NCBI GenBank assembly: GCA_903828675.1
Contig: CAIKND010000100.1
Location: 1 to 64,000 of the forward strand
DNA length: 64,000 bases
DNA from: an uncultured Acidobacteriaceae bacterium
Lineage (GTDB): Bacteria; Acidobacteriota; Terriglobia; Terriglobales; Acidobacteriaceae
Reading direction: 5' to 3'
Shown: positions 1-8,701 of the stretch, piece by piece
Numbering within the stretch: position 1 is the first letter of the stretch
How the letters are laid out: every line of letters starts with the position of its first letter
Notes under the pieces: generated by a model
Told to the model about the DNA's origin: nothing
Databases searched by the model: none
What the model saw: the letters and a program-made list of their open reading frames with translations, nothing else
Made by a program: the position numbers and the translations under genes

Positions 1-1
1 A

Positions 2-106
2 ATCGTGAAGCGATGGGGGAAACAGAAGCGTCTGGTTGACCGTGTCAGGAATGAAGTTCTGGCCCATGAATCGAACCTAAAACAGAACACAACGACCCTG
101 CTGTAG
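2..106 (+). CDS. Possible C-terminal end of a gene cut by the left edge
   Basis: One plus-strand frame is open from the first base to a TAG at 104-106 and encodes 34 residues rich in Lys, Arg and Asn, beginning IVKRWGKQKRLVDRVRNEV. It could be the tail of a gene that starts before the window. No domain can be recognised in so short a piece, and 34 open codons can occur by chance, so this is only a possibility. Confidence 0.22.
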   Translation: MVKRWGKQKRLVDRVRNEVLAHESNLKQNTTTLL

Positions 107-347
107 GCTCCGTCACAAATCTATGCCCGACACTCACCTAGTTGGCTGCGTTAGCTCGCGCGCCGCTCCAGAAGTCCCGGACACATCGCCCGCACTCCGA
201 ATTCCAGGTTCAGTTCACTCCAATTTACGCACCTGTTTTGATTCGTAACGCAGGTATCCCTTCGGTCCGGAGCCGCCTTCCTCGCATAAACACATGAACT
301 CCTCATGGCGAGGAGTTCGAGTGTGCTCAAGGTTGCCGCCTACTCCG
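107..347. other. Intergenic region downstream of the exopolysaccharide operon
   Basis: I find no convincing gene here. The only clear structure is the hairpin at 296-318, listed separately as a probable terminator for the minus-strand operon that ends at 348. A 73-residue minus-strand frame overlapping this stretch runs into the end of the co-polymerase gene and has no recognisable features. Confidence 0.4.
296..318 (-). terminator. Hairpin after the exopolysaccharide operon
   Basis: GAACTCCTC (296-304) pairs perfectly with GAGGAGTTC (310-318) across a five-base loop. It begins 30 bases past the stop codon of the last operon gene, reading leftward. The following bases on the minus strand are only moderately T-rich (ATGTGTTTATG), so termination strength is uncertain. 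Confidence 0.5.
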
Positions 348-3266
348 TCATTTCTTCTTCTTATATTGACCACGCCAGGATGGCAGTATCTCCACCTCGT
401 CGTATGCGTCCCGGCGGTCGCGGTGCGTTGCTCCATCGGCCGATTGGGCTTGGTCCTTGCCTCCCGCCGGAATGAACTCCCTCGGAGGAAGAAACTCCGG
501 GATAGCAGTTACGTGTATCGCAGCCGCATTGTCCTTGGTCGGCGCAACGGAAGACGAAAAAGGCTCTGGAAACGGTCCAAATGCGTGGCCATGGATCTGG
601 CGTTCCTGCTCGTTCAAAAACGCCGGCAAGGGCTCATCGTCCAGCGATGCGGACTCCCTTGTCTTGTTCAGGTTCTTCAGGCCCAGAGAGAATAGCACAC
701 TCCTGAGGCCGCTTAGCCGCGACGCCTCCGCAAACTGGCTTTCATCCAGGTCAGGCTGCCGCGCCTCTTCAAAGGAACCCCTGGGCATGAAGTCACCTTG
801 CCCGCTCGAAGCTGTTTCCCATGACTGCGCCGGTGCTGGTTGCTGCCGGTACTCCTGAGAAATGGGGAGAGGCCGCGCGGCGGAAACGTCAGATTCATGT
901 GCCTTTGCCGGTTCTGCCAGAACCGCTGAGAATGACCCCTCTGGCTGCGCTTGAAAGTCGGCCAACCACCAGGGGATTTCCGTTTCCAACTCTGCCACAG
1001 GCTCCGGCAGCGATGCCTGAACTGGCGCTCCTCGTGGCCTTTCAGAAACTGCTGCTCCTGATTGGCGGGGCGATATCTCCTCGGCGAATTGCACCGCCCG
1101 TTCCGGCTCCATGCGAGCAGTTTCCAGGGGCAACCGCTCTCCGGTTGAAGAGGATTCGAGGGCAACCTGACTGTTGTTCAAAGAGCGCTTCGCCGCGGAT
1201 CTACCTTGAATACGAAGATGCTGCTCAGCGGCGCGTACGGAATGACGAAAAGCCGGGTCGGCTTTTGCCTGCCCAACCCTGTTCAATACAAACCCCACGG
1301 ATGACACATCGAGTTGTCTCAGCGTACATGCCGTCTCGCGCAGTTGCGCGCGTGTCGTTACGCCGGACTCGATCACAACAATAGCGCAATCCGCAAACCG
1401 CGCCAGATACTCTGTCTCGGCGGAGACCACCAGCGGCGCAGTATCCGTCAGAATGAAACTCTCATGCTGCTTCTCTGATTCGTTCACCACCCGCTGCAAA
1501 AACGCGGCCGAGCGGCTACTCCCCCGTGTGCCCGTCTGCCGGAAGCCATTACCGCCTCCGCTCGCAGCTGAATAGGGTGCTCCAGAAGCCTCCACCAGCA
1601 CCGCCGGCCTTCCCATACCCTCCAGCATCTCTCTCACCCGGGTCGCCACCGTCGTCACGCCGGTTCCCGGGCCCGTCCCCGTAAAAATGCAACTCTTCAG
1701 CTTGTTCTGTTTGCGGGCATGTTCGAGCGCCGCGGAGAGCCTCAGCATGTGTTCCTCCGCCACAGCGTCTGATACTTCCGTGAAGTCCGGCAACTGCGCC
1801 ATCGGTGCAAACCCCAAGACCTGCTCGACATCGGAGGCGATATAGACGCGCGGATCCATCTTGTGAGCAGCCACTGCTGCGAACATTCCAAAAAATATTG
1901 ACGCAAAGCCCAATACAAATGTATTGCGCACAACGCCGGATTTGGCCGGCCGCAGAGGCGGAACCGCGGCTGCGCTCAGGAACACCGCGCCCGGAGCGCC
2001 ATCTTCAAGCATCAGGTTGTGCAACTGTTCGTCGACATTCGTGAAGCGCGACTGCAGCCGGGTTATGTCTGCTGTTAGATCGCTGGCACGCTGCAGTTTG
2101 GGAGTGGCTCCGCCCGCCGCGCCCACCAGCTGACGAAGTTGCCCATTCAACTTTGCCTCCACCCCTGCGGTCCGCTCCAGATCGGTGCGCAACCGCGCCT
2201 GCGTGCGTGCGGATGCTTTCGCGCGAAGATCCTTTGTCATGGAGTCGAGGGTACCGTTGATCTTCGCCAGTTCCACTTCATCCTGCTTGTACTCGGGATG
2301 ATTGGGCGTGAGGTTCGCCATCTGCGTTAACAATGCTGCGCGGCGCTGGTTCAGCGATGTCTTCATGCTGATCAGACCGGGGTCGCCCGCCGCCTGATCG
2401 TCAGACTCGGCTTCGATTGCTCCTGATGAGGAAATCTGTCCGGCGCCCATTGCGGTGAACCGTGCCGCGGCCTGGTCGTGCTCCGTGCGCGCCTTCACCA
2501 GTTCCGCGCGGGTTCGTCCGATGTCTTCGTCGATAAAATCAGGCGTTGCCACTCCAACCGCCGCCACGCCCAGTTGCTTGTTCAGGGCATCTTGCTCGGC
2601 ACGGTCTGCGGCCAGTTCACTCTGTACGCGATCCCGCTCCTCGCGCAATATGGCGAGCCGCTGTTTATCCCCTGCCTTCTGATCACGCGATGCGCTTTCG
2701 ATATAGCTGTTTGTTACCGCGTTGGCCAACTGGGCGGCTACTTCTGCATTGGAGGCGTGAACGCCAATCGCGAACTGATAGGAGCCGTTCCGCGTGATTT
2801 CCACGGCCCGGCCTAACCGCTCGGCCGCTGCCTGATCGCTCTCGCTGCTTCCCTGCCACGAGCCCGGGTCGAGCTTGTGCAGCGCGTTCACCAGCACATC
2901 CGGACGGGTCACGCTCGCAATCTGCTGCTGAATATAGGACTCATACGTGCTGCCGTCATAGGGCCAGCGCACCGGGCCGCCTTGGTCCAGAACCCGGGGC
3001 GATGCCGGTTGCACATACACCAGACTCTGCCCAATGTACACCGGCCATAGCCTCAGAAAATAGACCACTGCCAGAGCCATACCGGTCATCGCAACCGCCA
3101 ATGCCAACCGCCGGTGCAACTGCAGGCTGCGCCCCAGGTCGATGCGGAACAGCGCCTGCTCGGCATGACCGGCCGCAAGGGAATGCACAGCGGAAGACGA
3201 TGCGGCGTTGCCGTCGCCTCGATGGGTTGGTTCCGGAGGGGTGAATTGACCAGAGAGTCGGTTCAT
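348..3266 (-). CDS. Wzz/GumC-like polysaccharide co-polymerase with degenerate tyrosine-kinase-like domain
   Basis: This 972-residue inner-membrane protein probably controls chain length and export of the exopolysaccharide made by the upstream genes. An N-terminal transmembrane helix (about 54-73) is followed by a Wzz-type periplasmic region with long Gln/Glu/Ala-rich coiled coil and a second helix (about 445-465) ending before HKMDPRVY. A BY-kinase-like nucleotide-binding fold follows, with FTGTGPGTGVTTVATRV near residue 525 and ILTDTAPLVVSAE near 608. The Walker A lysine expected in PGxGK(S/T) is replaced by Val, so ATP binding or kinase activity is doubtful. The last 270 residues are Pro/Glu/Ser-rich, low in complexity and lack a terminal tyrosine cluster. 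The start ATG overlaps the stop of the Wza-like gene (ATGA), implying coupled translation. Confidence 0.88.
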   Translation of the reverse strand: MNRLSGQFTPPEPTHRGDGNAASSSAVHSLAAGHAEQALFRIDLGRSLQLHRRLALAVAMTGMALAVVYFLRLWPVYIGQSLVYVQPASPRVLDQGGPVRWPYDGSTYESYIQQQIASVTRPDVLVNALHKLDPGSWQGSSESDQAAAERLGRAVEITRNGSYQFAIGVHASNAEVAAQLANAVTNSYIESASRDQKAGDKQRLAILREERDRVQSELAADRAEQDALNKQLGVAAVGVATPDFIDEDIGRTRAELVKARTEHDQAAARFTAMGAGQISSSGAIEAESDDQAAGDPGLISMKTSLNQRRAALLTQMANLTPNHPEYKQDEVELAKINGTLDSMTKDLRAKASARTQARLRTDLERTAGVEAKLNGQLRQLVGAAGGATPKLQRASDLTADITRLQSRFTNVDEQLHNLMLEDGAPGAVFLSAAAVPPLRPAKSGVVRNTFVLGFASIFFGMFAAVAAHKMDPRVYIASDVEQVLGFAPMAQLPDFTEVSDAVAEEHMLRLSAALEHARKQNKLKSCIFTGTGPGTGVTTVATRVREMLEGMGRPAVLVEASGAPYSAASGGGNGFRQTGTRGSSRSAAFLQRVVNESEKQHESFILTDTAPLVVSAETEYLARFADCAIVVIESGVTTRAQLRETACTLRQLDVSSVGFVLNRVGQAKADPAFRHSVRAAEQHLRIQGRSAAKRSLNNSQVALESSSTGERLPLETARMEPERAVQFAEEISPRQSGAAVSERPRGAPVQASLPEPVAELETEIPWWLADFQAQPEGSFSAVLAEPAKAHESDVSAARPLPISQEYRQQPAPAQSWETASSGQGDFMPRGSFEEARQPDLDESQFAEASRLSGLRSVLFSLGLKNLNKTRESASLDDEPLPAFLNEQERQIHGHAFGPFPEPFSSSVAPTKDNAAAIHVTAIPEFLPPREFIPAGGKDQAQSADGATHRDRRDAYDEVEILPSWRGQYKKKK

Positions 3267-4243
3267 AGTACCCCTTTCGTCATAATGGCGAACGTACCCG
3301 CGGTGATAAGTGGACTCAATCGCTCCAGGACATAGGTGGCGCGAGCAAAGCCCGTCTGCGGCACAAAGATCATTTCGCCGGGCCGCAGTGTTATCTCCAG
3401 CGCCTTGGCTGGATTCAGCAGGTCGTTGAACGAGATTACGCGAGAAACGCCATTGGCCGGATCCACAATCTGAATGTGTGGCCGGTTCCCTGCCTTGGCT
3501 GTGAATCCGCCCGACTCGGCCAGAACGCCTGCCAGCGTGGAAGTACTCCTAAGCGGCACCGCACCCGGCTTCTGCACCTCGCCGAGCACTGAGACATAGC
3601 TCTCGCTCATGCTCGGCACATAGATCACATCGTCGCGGCGCAGGCGCAGATCGGCCAGGCTGTTGCCGGATTCAATCAACTTCTTCAGCTCAACCCATAC
3701 CACCTGGTCCTGCCCGCGATAGATTGCGCAGCGCTCCGGAATCTGCGAAACCTTGTTTGGTCCCGCCTCCATGCCGCTCCGGCTTAGTGCCTCAAGCAGC
3801 GTTGGCGTTCCCTCGAACGTAATCATGCCGGGATTGGCGACCGCGCCCAGCACCAGGATCCTGTTGGCCGTGTACTTTGTGACGGTAACCTGAACGGCAA
3901 GGTTGTTATAGTAACTCGCCAGCGCGCCTTCAATGGCCTTGCCCGCTTCGGGGCGCGTCAAACCCGAAAGCATCATGTCGCCGGCCAGCGGCAGGGTAAT
4001 GCGTCCGTCCGGACCAATCACCAGTTTGGCTTGAAGCTCGGTGCGTCCCGAAAAGTCAACAGTGATTTCGTCGCCCTTGCCAAGGCGGTATTCTTCATCG
4101 GCGGCCGGTTCAAAACTGCGCAGAGCCACCAGAGGATTAGGCAACAGTTGCGGATCGCGCGGCTGCGGCGCGTCCTGCGCGCCCAGTTCGCAGCTTCCCC
4201 AAAGAAGGATCAGCGCACACGCTATAACTGTCAGACGGTTCAT
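3263..4243 (-). CDS. Wza-like polysaccharide export protein (Poly_export, SLBB)
   Basis: This 326-residue exported protein likely forms the periplasmic and outer-membrane part of the secretion channel. It begins with a signal peptide (MNRLTVIACALILLWGSCEL, cleavage probably before AQDAP). A Poly_export domain follows (EEYRLGKGDEITVDF, about residues 45-125, including IGPDGRITLPLAG). Two SLBB-type beta-grasp repeats come next, with ILVLGAVANPGMITFEG and SYVSVLGEVQKPGAVPL. The ATG at 4243 was chosen over a longer frame because it overlaps the flippase stop (ATGA) and directly precedes the signal sequence. The usual lipobox is poor here (WGSC), so lipidation is uncertain. Its end overlaps the co-polymerase start in the same way. 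Confidence 0.9.
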   Translation of the reverse strand: MNRLTVIACALILLWGSCELGAQDAPQPRDPQLLPNPLVALRSFEPAADEEYRLGKGDEITVDFSGRTELQAKLVIGPDGRITLPLAGDMMLSGLTRPEAGKAIEGALASYYNNLAVQVTVTKYTANRILVLGAVANPGMITFEGTPTLLEALSRSGMEAGPNKVSQIPERCAIYRGQDQVVWVELKKLIESGNSLADLRLRRDDVIYVPSMSESYVSVLGEVQKPGAVPLRSTSTLAGVLAESGGFTAKAGNRPHIQIVDPANGVSRVISFNDLLNPAKALEITLRPGEMIFVPQTGFARATYVLERLSPLITAGTFAIMTKGVL

Positions 4244-5928
4244 GCGGTTGCCCCTCGTCCGCGAAACACTTCCAGGCCCCGGCGATACACGCTCAGTCCC
4301 TTCTGCTTCTCTTCGTCCGTCAACACCCACCGGTGCAACATTGCGCCGAACCCTGCCGCATATAGAATGCCGGCCACCACCAGGATGCCTGCTCCCTGCC
4401 ATCTCGTTACCGAAGTCACCAGCCAGGTTACTGGCCATGCCAACACAGCGGCCGAAATGTAGGGCGCCACCCCCGGTACAATCACCACCCGAAGAAAGCG
4501 TGCCAGCGGCACTTCCAATACAAAATGCACTCTGCCCATCAGTACGCATGCCGAACCTGCGGTGGCCACTGATACCGCAATGCCAATTCCCAGCGGTGTC
4601 CAACGCCCCTCGATCCATCGCACGGCGGGCAATGTAACTCCCAGCAGCAGCAGATTGGGAATCGAGTAAGTGAACTCCTCGTACACCCGCCCCATACCGC
4701 GAAACATTGAGGTCCCCGGTCCTGTCAGCATATGCAATTGCATCGCAAGACTAAATACCACAAACAGGGGGATAAGCGTCTGGCGCATTGGTAACTCAGG
4801 ACCTAACCAAACGTGCATAATTGGTTTCGCCCAGAAGGCAATGGCCGCCACAAATCCCGCCGTACACAGGTTCGCGTACCGCGATCCGCTCAGATAAAGT
4901 TCGCGAAGATTGTGCAGGCGATCGGGACGGTCAGAGGCTGCGTCCACGTGCGCGGCTGCGGGCAGCAGCGCGGCAAAAAATGCTGTGGGCACCGATGAAA
5001 GTGAATTCGGCCATTTCTTTGCCACATCCAGCAGGCCGGCCGCCGATGCGTCAATCAGAGCCAGGCCCGCCACCCGCTCCACCGATGTCAGAAAGATCCC
5101 CAGCATGCTTTGGAGTTGCACCATTCCGCCAAAATGAATCACGTATCTTAGCGACTCGCGCCGCATCAGGCGAGGCGATATGCGCATCCACTTCAGTTGG
5201 CGCCACGACCACCAGATCGTCAGTCCGTCGTTGAGGACCGTTCGCACCAGGTAAGCCTCGGCCAGTCCGCGAATGCCGCGCCCCGTGCCCACGAACCACA
5301 CGATAAGCGCAAACTCCACCACGATGCTCAGCGTCAAAAACAACTGTGTCGACGCAATCTGCTGAACCCCAGTCAATATATCCCCGAAGGCATTGAATGC
5401 AATGCTCGACAGAAAAACGCCCAGCACGATCAGCACTGCTTCCTTGCCGTCGGCTGCATGAGAGGGAGGCAGCTTTAACCAAGGCGCATACCAGTTCCAC
5501 CCCAAAAGGGATCCGAGAAAAATTGCGCCGCACAAGGGAACCGTGATGGCCAGCCCCGTGGAAAGCAGGGAGTTGGCCTTGTCATATTCCTTGCGCGCAT
5601 GGAATTCGGCAACATACTTGATGTACACGTTCGACAAGCCGAGCGTGGTTACACCCACAAACGACACCAGAATGAAGATCGTTGTCCAGATGCCGTAGGC
5701 TTCGAGGCCAATGTGCAGAAGCAAAAACGGAACCAGGCAAACTCCCCTGGCCATGTTCACCACGCGGGCGAGAATAGTAGCCGCCACATTGAACCCAAAG
5801 TGGCTCTTTACCTCGTGCAATGGCGCGGTCACTGTCCCGGCAGCAGCCAGTTCCAGGCCAGCTTCCGGGTCCAGCATCCAATCGACTTCTTTATCCGATG
5901 AATCGGGAATCATTTGGATTTCGGTCAT
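4240..5928 (-). CDS. Polysaccharide flippase (Wzx/MOP superfamily)
   Basis: This 562-residue multi-pass membrane protein has 12-14 hydrophobic segments, beginning with FNVAATILARVVNMARGV near residue 45, the usual first helix of oligosaccharide flippases. It likely moves lipid-linked repeat units across the inner membrane. The ATG at 5928 (MTEIQMIPDSS) overlaps the stop of the glycosyltransferase gene by ATGA and is preferred to an upstream in-frame start that would lie well inside that gene. The N-terminal 40 residues are acidic and cytosolic. It sits between the GT2 gene and the export gene, the expected place for a Wzx in a Wzx/Wzy-type operon. Confidence 0.88.
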   Translation of the reverse strand: MTEIQMIPDSSDKEVDWMLDPEAGLELAAAGTVTAPLHEVKSHFGFNVAATILARVVNMARGVCLVPFLLLHIGLEAYGIWTTIFILVSFVGVTTLGLSNVYIKYVAEFHARKEYDKANSLLSTGLAITVPLCGAIFLGSLLGWNWYAPWLKLPPSHAADGKEAVLIVLGVFLSSIAFNAFGDILTGVQQIASTQLFLTLSIVVEFALIVWFVGTGRGIRGLAEAYLVRTVLNDGLTIWWSWRQLKWMRISPRLMRRESLRYVIHFGGMVQLQSMLGIFLTSVERVAGLALIDASAAGLLDVAKKWPNSLSSVPTAFFAALLPAAAHVDAASDRPDRLHNLRELYLSGSRYANLCTAGFVAAIAFWAKPIMHVWLGPELPMRQTLIPLFVVFSLAMQLHMLTGPGTSMFRGMGRVYEEFTYSIPNLLLLGVTLPAVRWIEGRWTPLGIGIAVSVATAGSACVLMGRVHFVLEVPLARFLRVVIVPGVAPYISAAVLAWPVTWLVTSVTRWQGAGILVVAGILYAAGFGAMLHRWVLTDEEKQKGLSVYRRGLEVFRGRGATA

Positions 5929-7148
5929 GGCAGGCGCACCTCCCGCTTGGTGCGAGCCCACTCCGCGCGCTTTCTGGTCTGCAGCAACACCAGCGGCGTA
6001 ATGGCCGCCTTCCATAGCATATGCATCGGAGCCGCCGCCAACGCCGCAAGATCACGCATCGGATCGGCGCCCAGCAGTGCGGACTCCACCACATAGAGCA
6101 ATGCAATCACAAAGCAAACCAGCGTGAAGATGTGCAGCCAGTGCAGAGGAAGCAACATTGTCAGCAGAAGCGTCAGCATGCCACGAGACAGCGGCAGGCT
6201 CCACGCTTCAGCCAGCATCTCCAGCGCCCGCCACCTTCCATGCAGTGCTGCCTCAAGTAGTCGCACTGTCTGCCGGCTCGCCACATGCAGGCGTCCACCC
6301 TCCCAACGTGCTTCCTGCACTGCCTGTGCGGCCCCTGATGCCGCCAGTGGAGCGTGCACCGATGCGTCCTCAACCCAGTGCACCCGCACCCCGGCGCAAA
6401 CGAGTTCGATGTGATATTCAATGTCTTCGCAGATACTGTCGGCCGAGAACGGCACCCGCTCCAGCGTTGCGGATGTAACCGCGAAGCCGTTGCCGAACAG
6501 GCCCGCTGAAAAGCCCAGGCCGGCGCGTCCTCTGGCCCGCAATACATTGATGCCGCGGAACGCAAGCACCCGCAGGCGGGCCAGCGGGCTGCCCTTCCCT
6601 GACTCTGGCAACTCCAGTTCATACCGGCACTGCGTGGCCTCCGCGCCCTGCTCCAGCGCCGCGCGTGTTGCCTCAATCAGGTTTGGGCTCACCACCGAAT
6701 CGGCATCGACTACCAGGAATGCATTCGCTCCCGAGGCCATCGCCAATTGAAATCCGAAGCGCAGCGCAGCTCCCTTGCCTCGCCGTTTCGAATTGCTCAT
6801 CTCCAGCACCGTTGCGCCCGCCTTGGCCGCTTCCGCCGCTGTTGCGTCTTGGCAGTTGTGCGCCACAACGAAAACCGGAACCGCAACACGCGAATCTCCG
6901 TCCGGGCCGTTGAATTCGGGAATTGTGCAGCTCGCCGCGAGCAGCGACGCAACCGTGCGCGCAATCATCTCCTCTTCGTCGTGAGCCGGAACCACAACCG
7001 CTAGGCGGATCGCCTGCCCGGCCGCCACTCGCCACCTGCGCACCCTGAACAGGTTGCCCACAATGCACACCGCCAGATCGGCAAACAGCGGCGTTGCGAA
7101 CAGAACCATCACAACCGCCAGCCCCGAAATTGTCCAATGCAGCGTCAT
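5925..7148 (-). CDS. Membrane-anchored family 2 glycosyltransferase
   Basis: This 407-residue protein has an N-terminal helix (about 8-33), a GT-A nucleotide-sugar domain opening with LAVVVPAHDEEEMIARTV, a DAD metal-binding motif at 148-150 (FLVVDADSVV), and the ICEDIEYHIEL segment that normally supplies the catalytic base. Two or more C-terminal helices follow (SRGMLTLLLTMLLPLHWLHI onward). It should add a sugar to the growing repeat unit on the cytosolic face. The donor cannot be predicted. The ATG at 7148 is preceded by AGAGGAAG and lies 28 bases after the polymerase stop. Upstream in-frame codons would overlap that gene without a ribosome-binding site. Confidence 0.88.
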   Translation of the reverse strand: MTLHWTISGLAVVMVLFATPLFADLAVCIVGNLFRVRRWRVAAGQAIRLAVVVPAHDEEEMIARTVASLLAASCTIPEFNGPDGDSRVAVPVFVVAHNCQDATAAEAAKAGATVLEMSNSKRRGKGAALRFGFQLAMASGANAFLVVDADSVVSPNLIEATRAALEQGAEATQCRYELELPESGKGSPLARLRVLAFRGINVLRARGRAGLGFSAGLFGNGFAVTSATLERVPFSADSICEDIEYHIELVCAGVRVHWVEDASVHAPLAASGAAQAVQEARWEGGRLHVASRQTVRLLEAALHGRWRALEMLAEAWSLPLSRGMLTLLLTMLLPLHWLHIFTLVCFVIALLYVVESALLGADPMRDLAALAAAPMHMLWKAAITPLVLLQTRKRAEWARTKREVRLP

Positions 7149-7176
7149 GCGCTCAGCTTCCTCTGTTTTCCGGTTC

Positions 7177-8616
7177 TCATACCAGCACCTGCCGAAACCC
7201 GTACCGGCCACCAACCCCATTCGTGGTTTCCACACTCGCCGGTTTCGGATTCATACCCTGCACCCATCCCACATACAGGAAGAACATCATCACTACCTGC
7301 TCCCCCATGTAAACCGTCGCAAGAGATGTCAGCAGTCCGATCAGCACCGCCAGATGGGCAAAAACCAGCAATCGGTCCTCTTCTGCCAACGGCTTGGCGA
7401 TCAGTCGCAACAGCCGACCCGCAGTGCCTCCCGCAATCGCCAGAAACAGCCCCAGCCCCAAGAATCCCTGCGTCACCGCAAGCAGCAAATACTGGTTGTC
7501 GATGGACCGTTGCCCCATCACTTCGGGAAAGGTCGTTACACCCCAGCCGAAAGCCTTGCGCTGCATCACGATCGGCGCGTAATTGATCAGCAGCTGACGC
7601 CTGTATATCGCGCTCCGTTGCTCCTCGGTGCCGACCCGGGTTAGATCCTGCTCCGTGTATTGTTTTCCAAAGTGGTATGCGACCACGGAGGTACCTGCCA
7701 CCAGCGCCACAAACAGCACCGCAGCCTTGCCCACTAAGAGCACCCGCGTCAGAAGAGCAAACACCAGAGCCAACGCCACACCCACCCACGGACCGCGCGA
7801 CTGGGTCATCAGCAATCCGGCCACAATCGCCGTCAGGATTAGTCCCCGCACCGTCACCGGCAGACCGCTCATCAACTTCCTGCTGCCCCAGCCGGGGTCG
7901 GTCCGGCGCAGCCACAGACAATAAATCAATCCCATCAGGAAGATCATGCCCGCAAGAATGGCATGTCCGTACGGTCCGGCTATGCGCCCGAATCCCCATC
8001 GCATCTGCGGCGGCCAACCCACAAACTGGTTGGGGAATACCCGGCCTCCAACCTTCTGCCAGATACTCCCGCCCGACACAAAATCGTAGACGCTGATTGC
8101 CCCTACCACTGCCAGCAAAGCGGCCATGCGCTTCACAAGCTTGTGGCGCAGCAACTGGCCTTCGCCGTCCTTGCGCTCGATCAGCAATTTGCCCGCCATG
8201 TAGGGCAGGATCATCTCCAGAATCCTGGCAAAAAACATCAGCGCCCCATCGGCTAGGTTGGTACCGAGCGTATGCGAGGCCACGGCGTCCGCCGTGAATA
8301 GATTTACCCATTCACCGTTTGCCAGTTGCGTGCTCAGTCCTTGCGAAAGCCCCACCGATGCCGCAAACAGTGCCACCCAAAGGTCCATCCAGGCCCACCG
8401 CCAATGACGCATCTCCTTCATCAGCAGTGCTACGCCCAGCGGCACAATCGCTGCATCGCTGAACGTGAGCGACGGCAAGTGCGTCAGCCGGACCGAGTAG
8501 TATTGCGGCAAAAGAAGAAGCGTGGGCAGGTACACGTTGAGCAGCGCCTTGCGCACCGAGCCCATGGCCAGCACGGCCCAGCACACAACTGCCGGTAGCA
8601 GAATGATCAATCCCAT
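7177..8616 (-). CDS. O-antigen ligase/polymerase family protein (Wzy_C)
   Basis: This 479-residue polytopic membrane protein has the Wzy_C/WaaL signature: TQSRGPWVGVALALVFALL, then a large periplasmic loop rich in charged residues, then FGWGVTTFPEVM followed by SIDNQYLLLAVTQGFLGLGL. It likely polymerises or ligates repeat units. The ATG at 8616 opens directly on a hydrophobic helix (MGLIILLPAVVCWAVLAMG). A GTG at 8655 in the same frame would add 13 polar residues and cannot be excluded, as neither has a perfect Shine-Dalgarno sequence. The gene lies 85 bases after the radical SAM gene in the same operon. Confidence 0.88.
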   Translation of the reverse strand: MGLIILLPAVVCWAVLAMGSVRKALLNVYLPTLLLLPQYYSVRLTHLPSLTFSDAAIVPLGVALLMKEMRHWRWAWMDLWVALFAASVGLSQGLSTQLANGEWVNLFTADAVASHTLGTNLADGALMFFARILEMILPYMAGKLLIERKDGEGQLLRHKLVKRMAALLAVVGAISVYDFVSGGSIWQKVGGRVFPNQFVGWPPQMRWGFGRIAGPYGHAILAGMIFLMGLIYCLWLRRTDPGWGSRKLMSGLPVTVRGLILTAIVAGLLMTQSRGPWVGVALALVFALLTRVLLVGKAAVLFVALVAGTSVVAYHFGKQYTEQDLTRVGTEEQRSAIYRRQLLINYAPIVMQRKAFGWGVTTFPEVMGQRSIDNQYLLLAVTQGFLGLGLFLAIAGGTAGRLLRLIAKPLAEEDRLLVFAHLAVLIGLLTSLATVYMGEQVVMMFFLYVGWVQGMNPKPASVETTNGVGGRYGFRQVLV

Positions 8617-8701
8617 GCTGTTCCCGCCCGTTCCTGAACCCGGACTATCCGCCACTGTAGCCGCGCAGGCTGCATCCGGCTGTTGCAGTTCCAGATCACC
8701 G

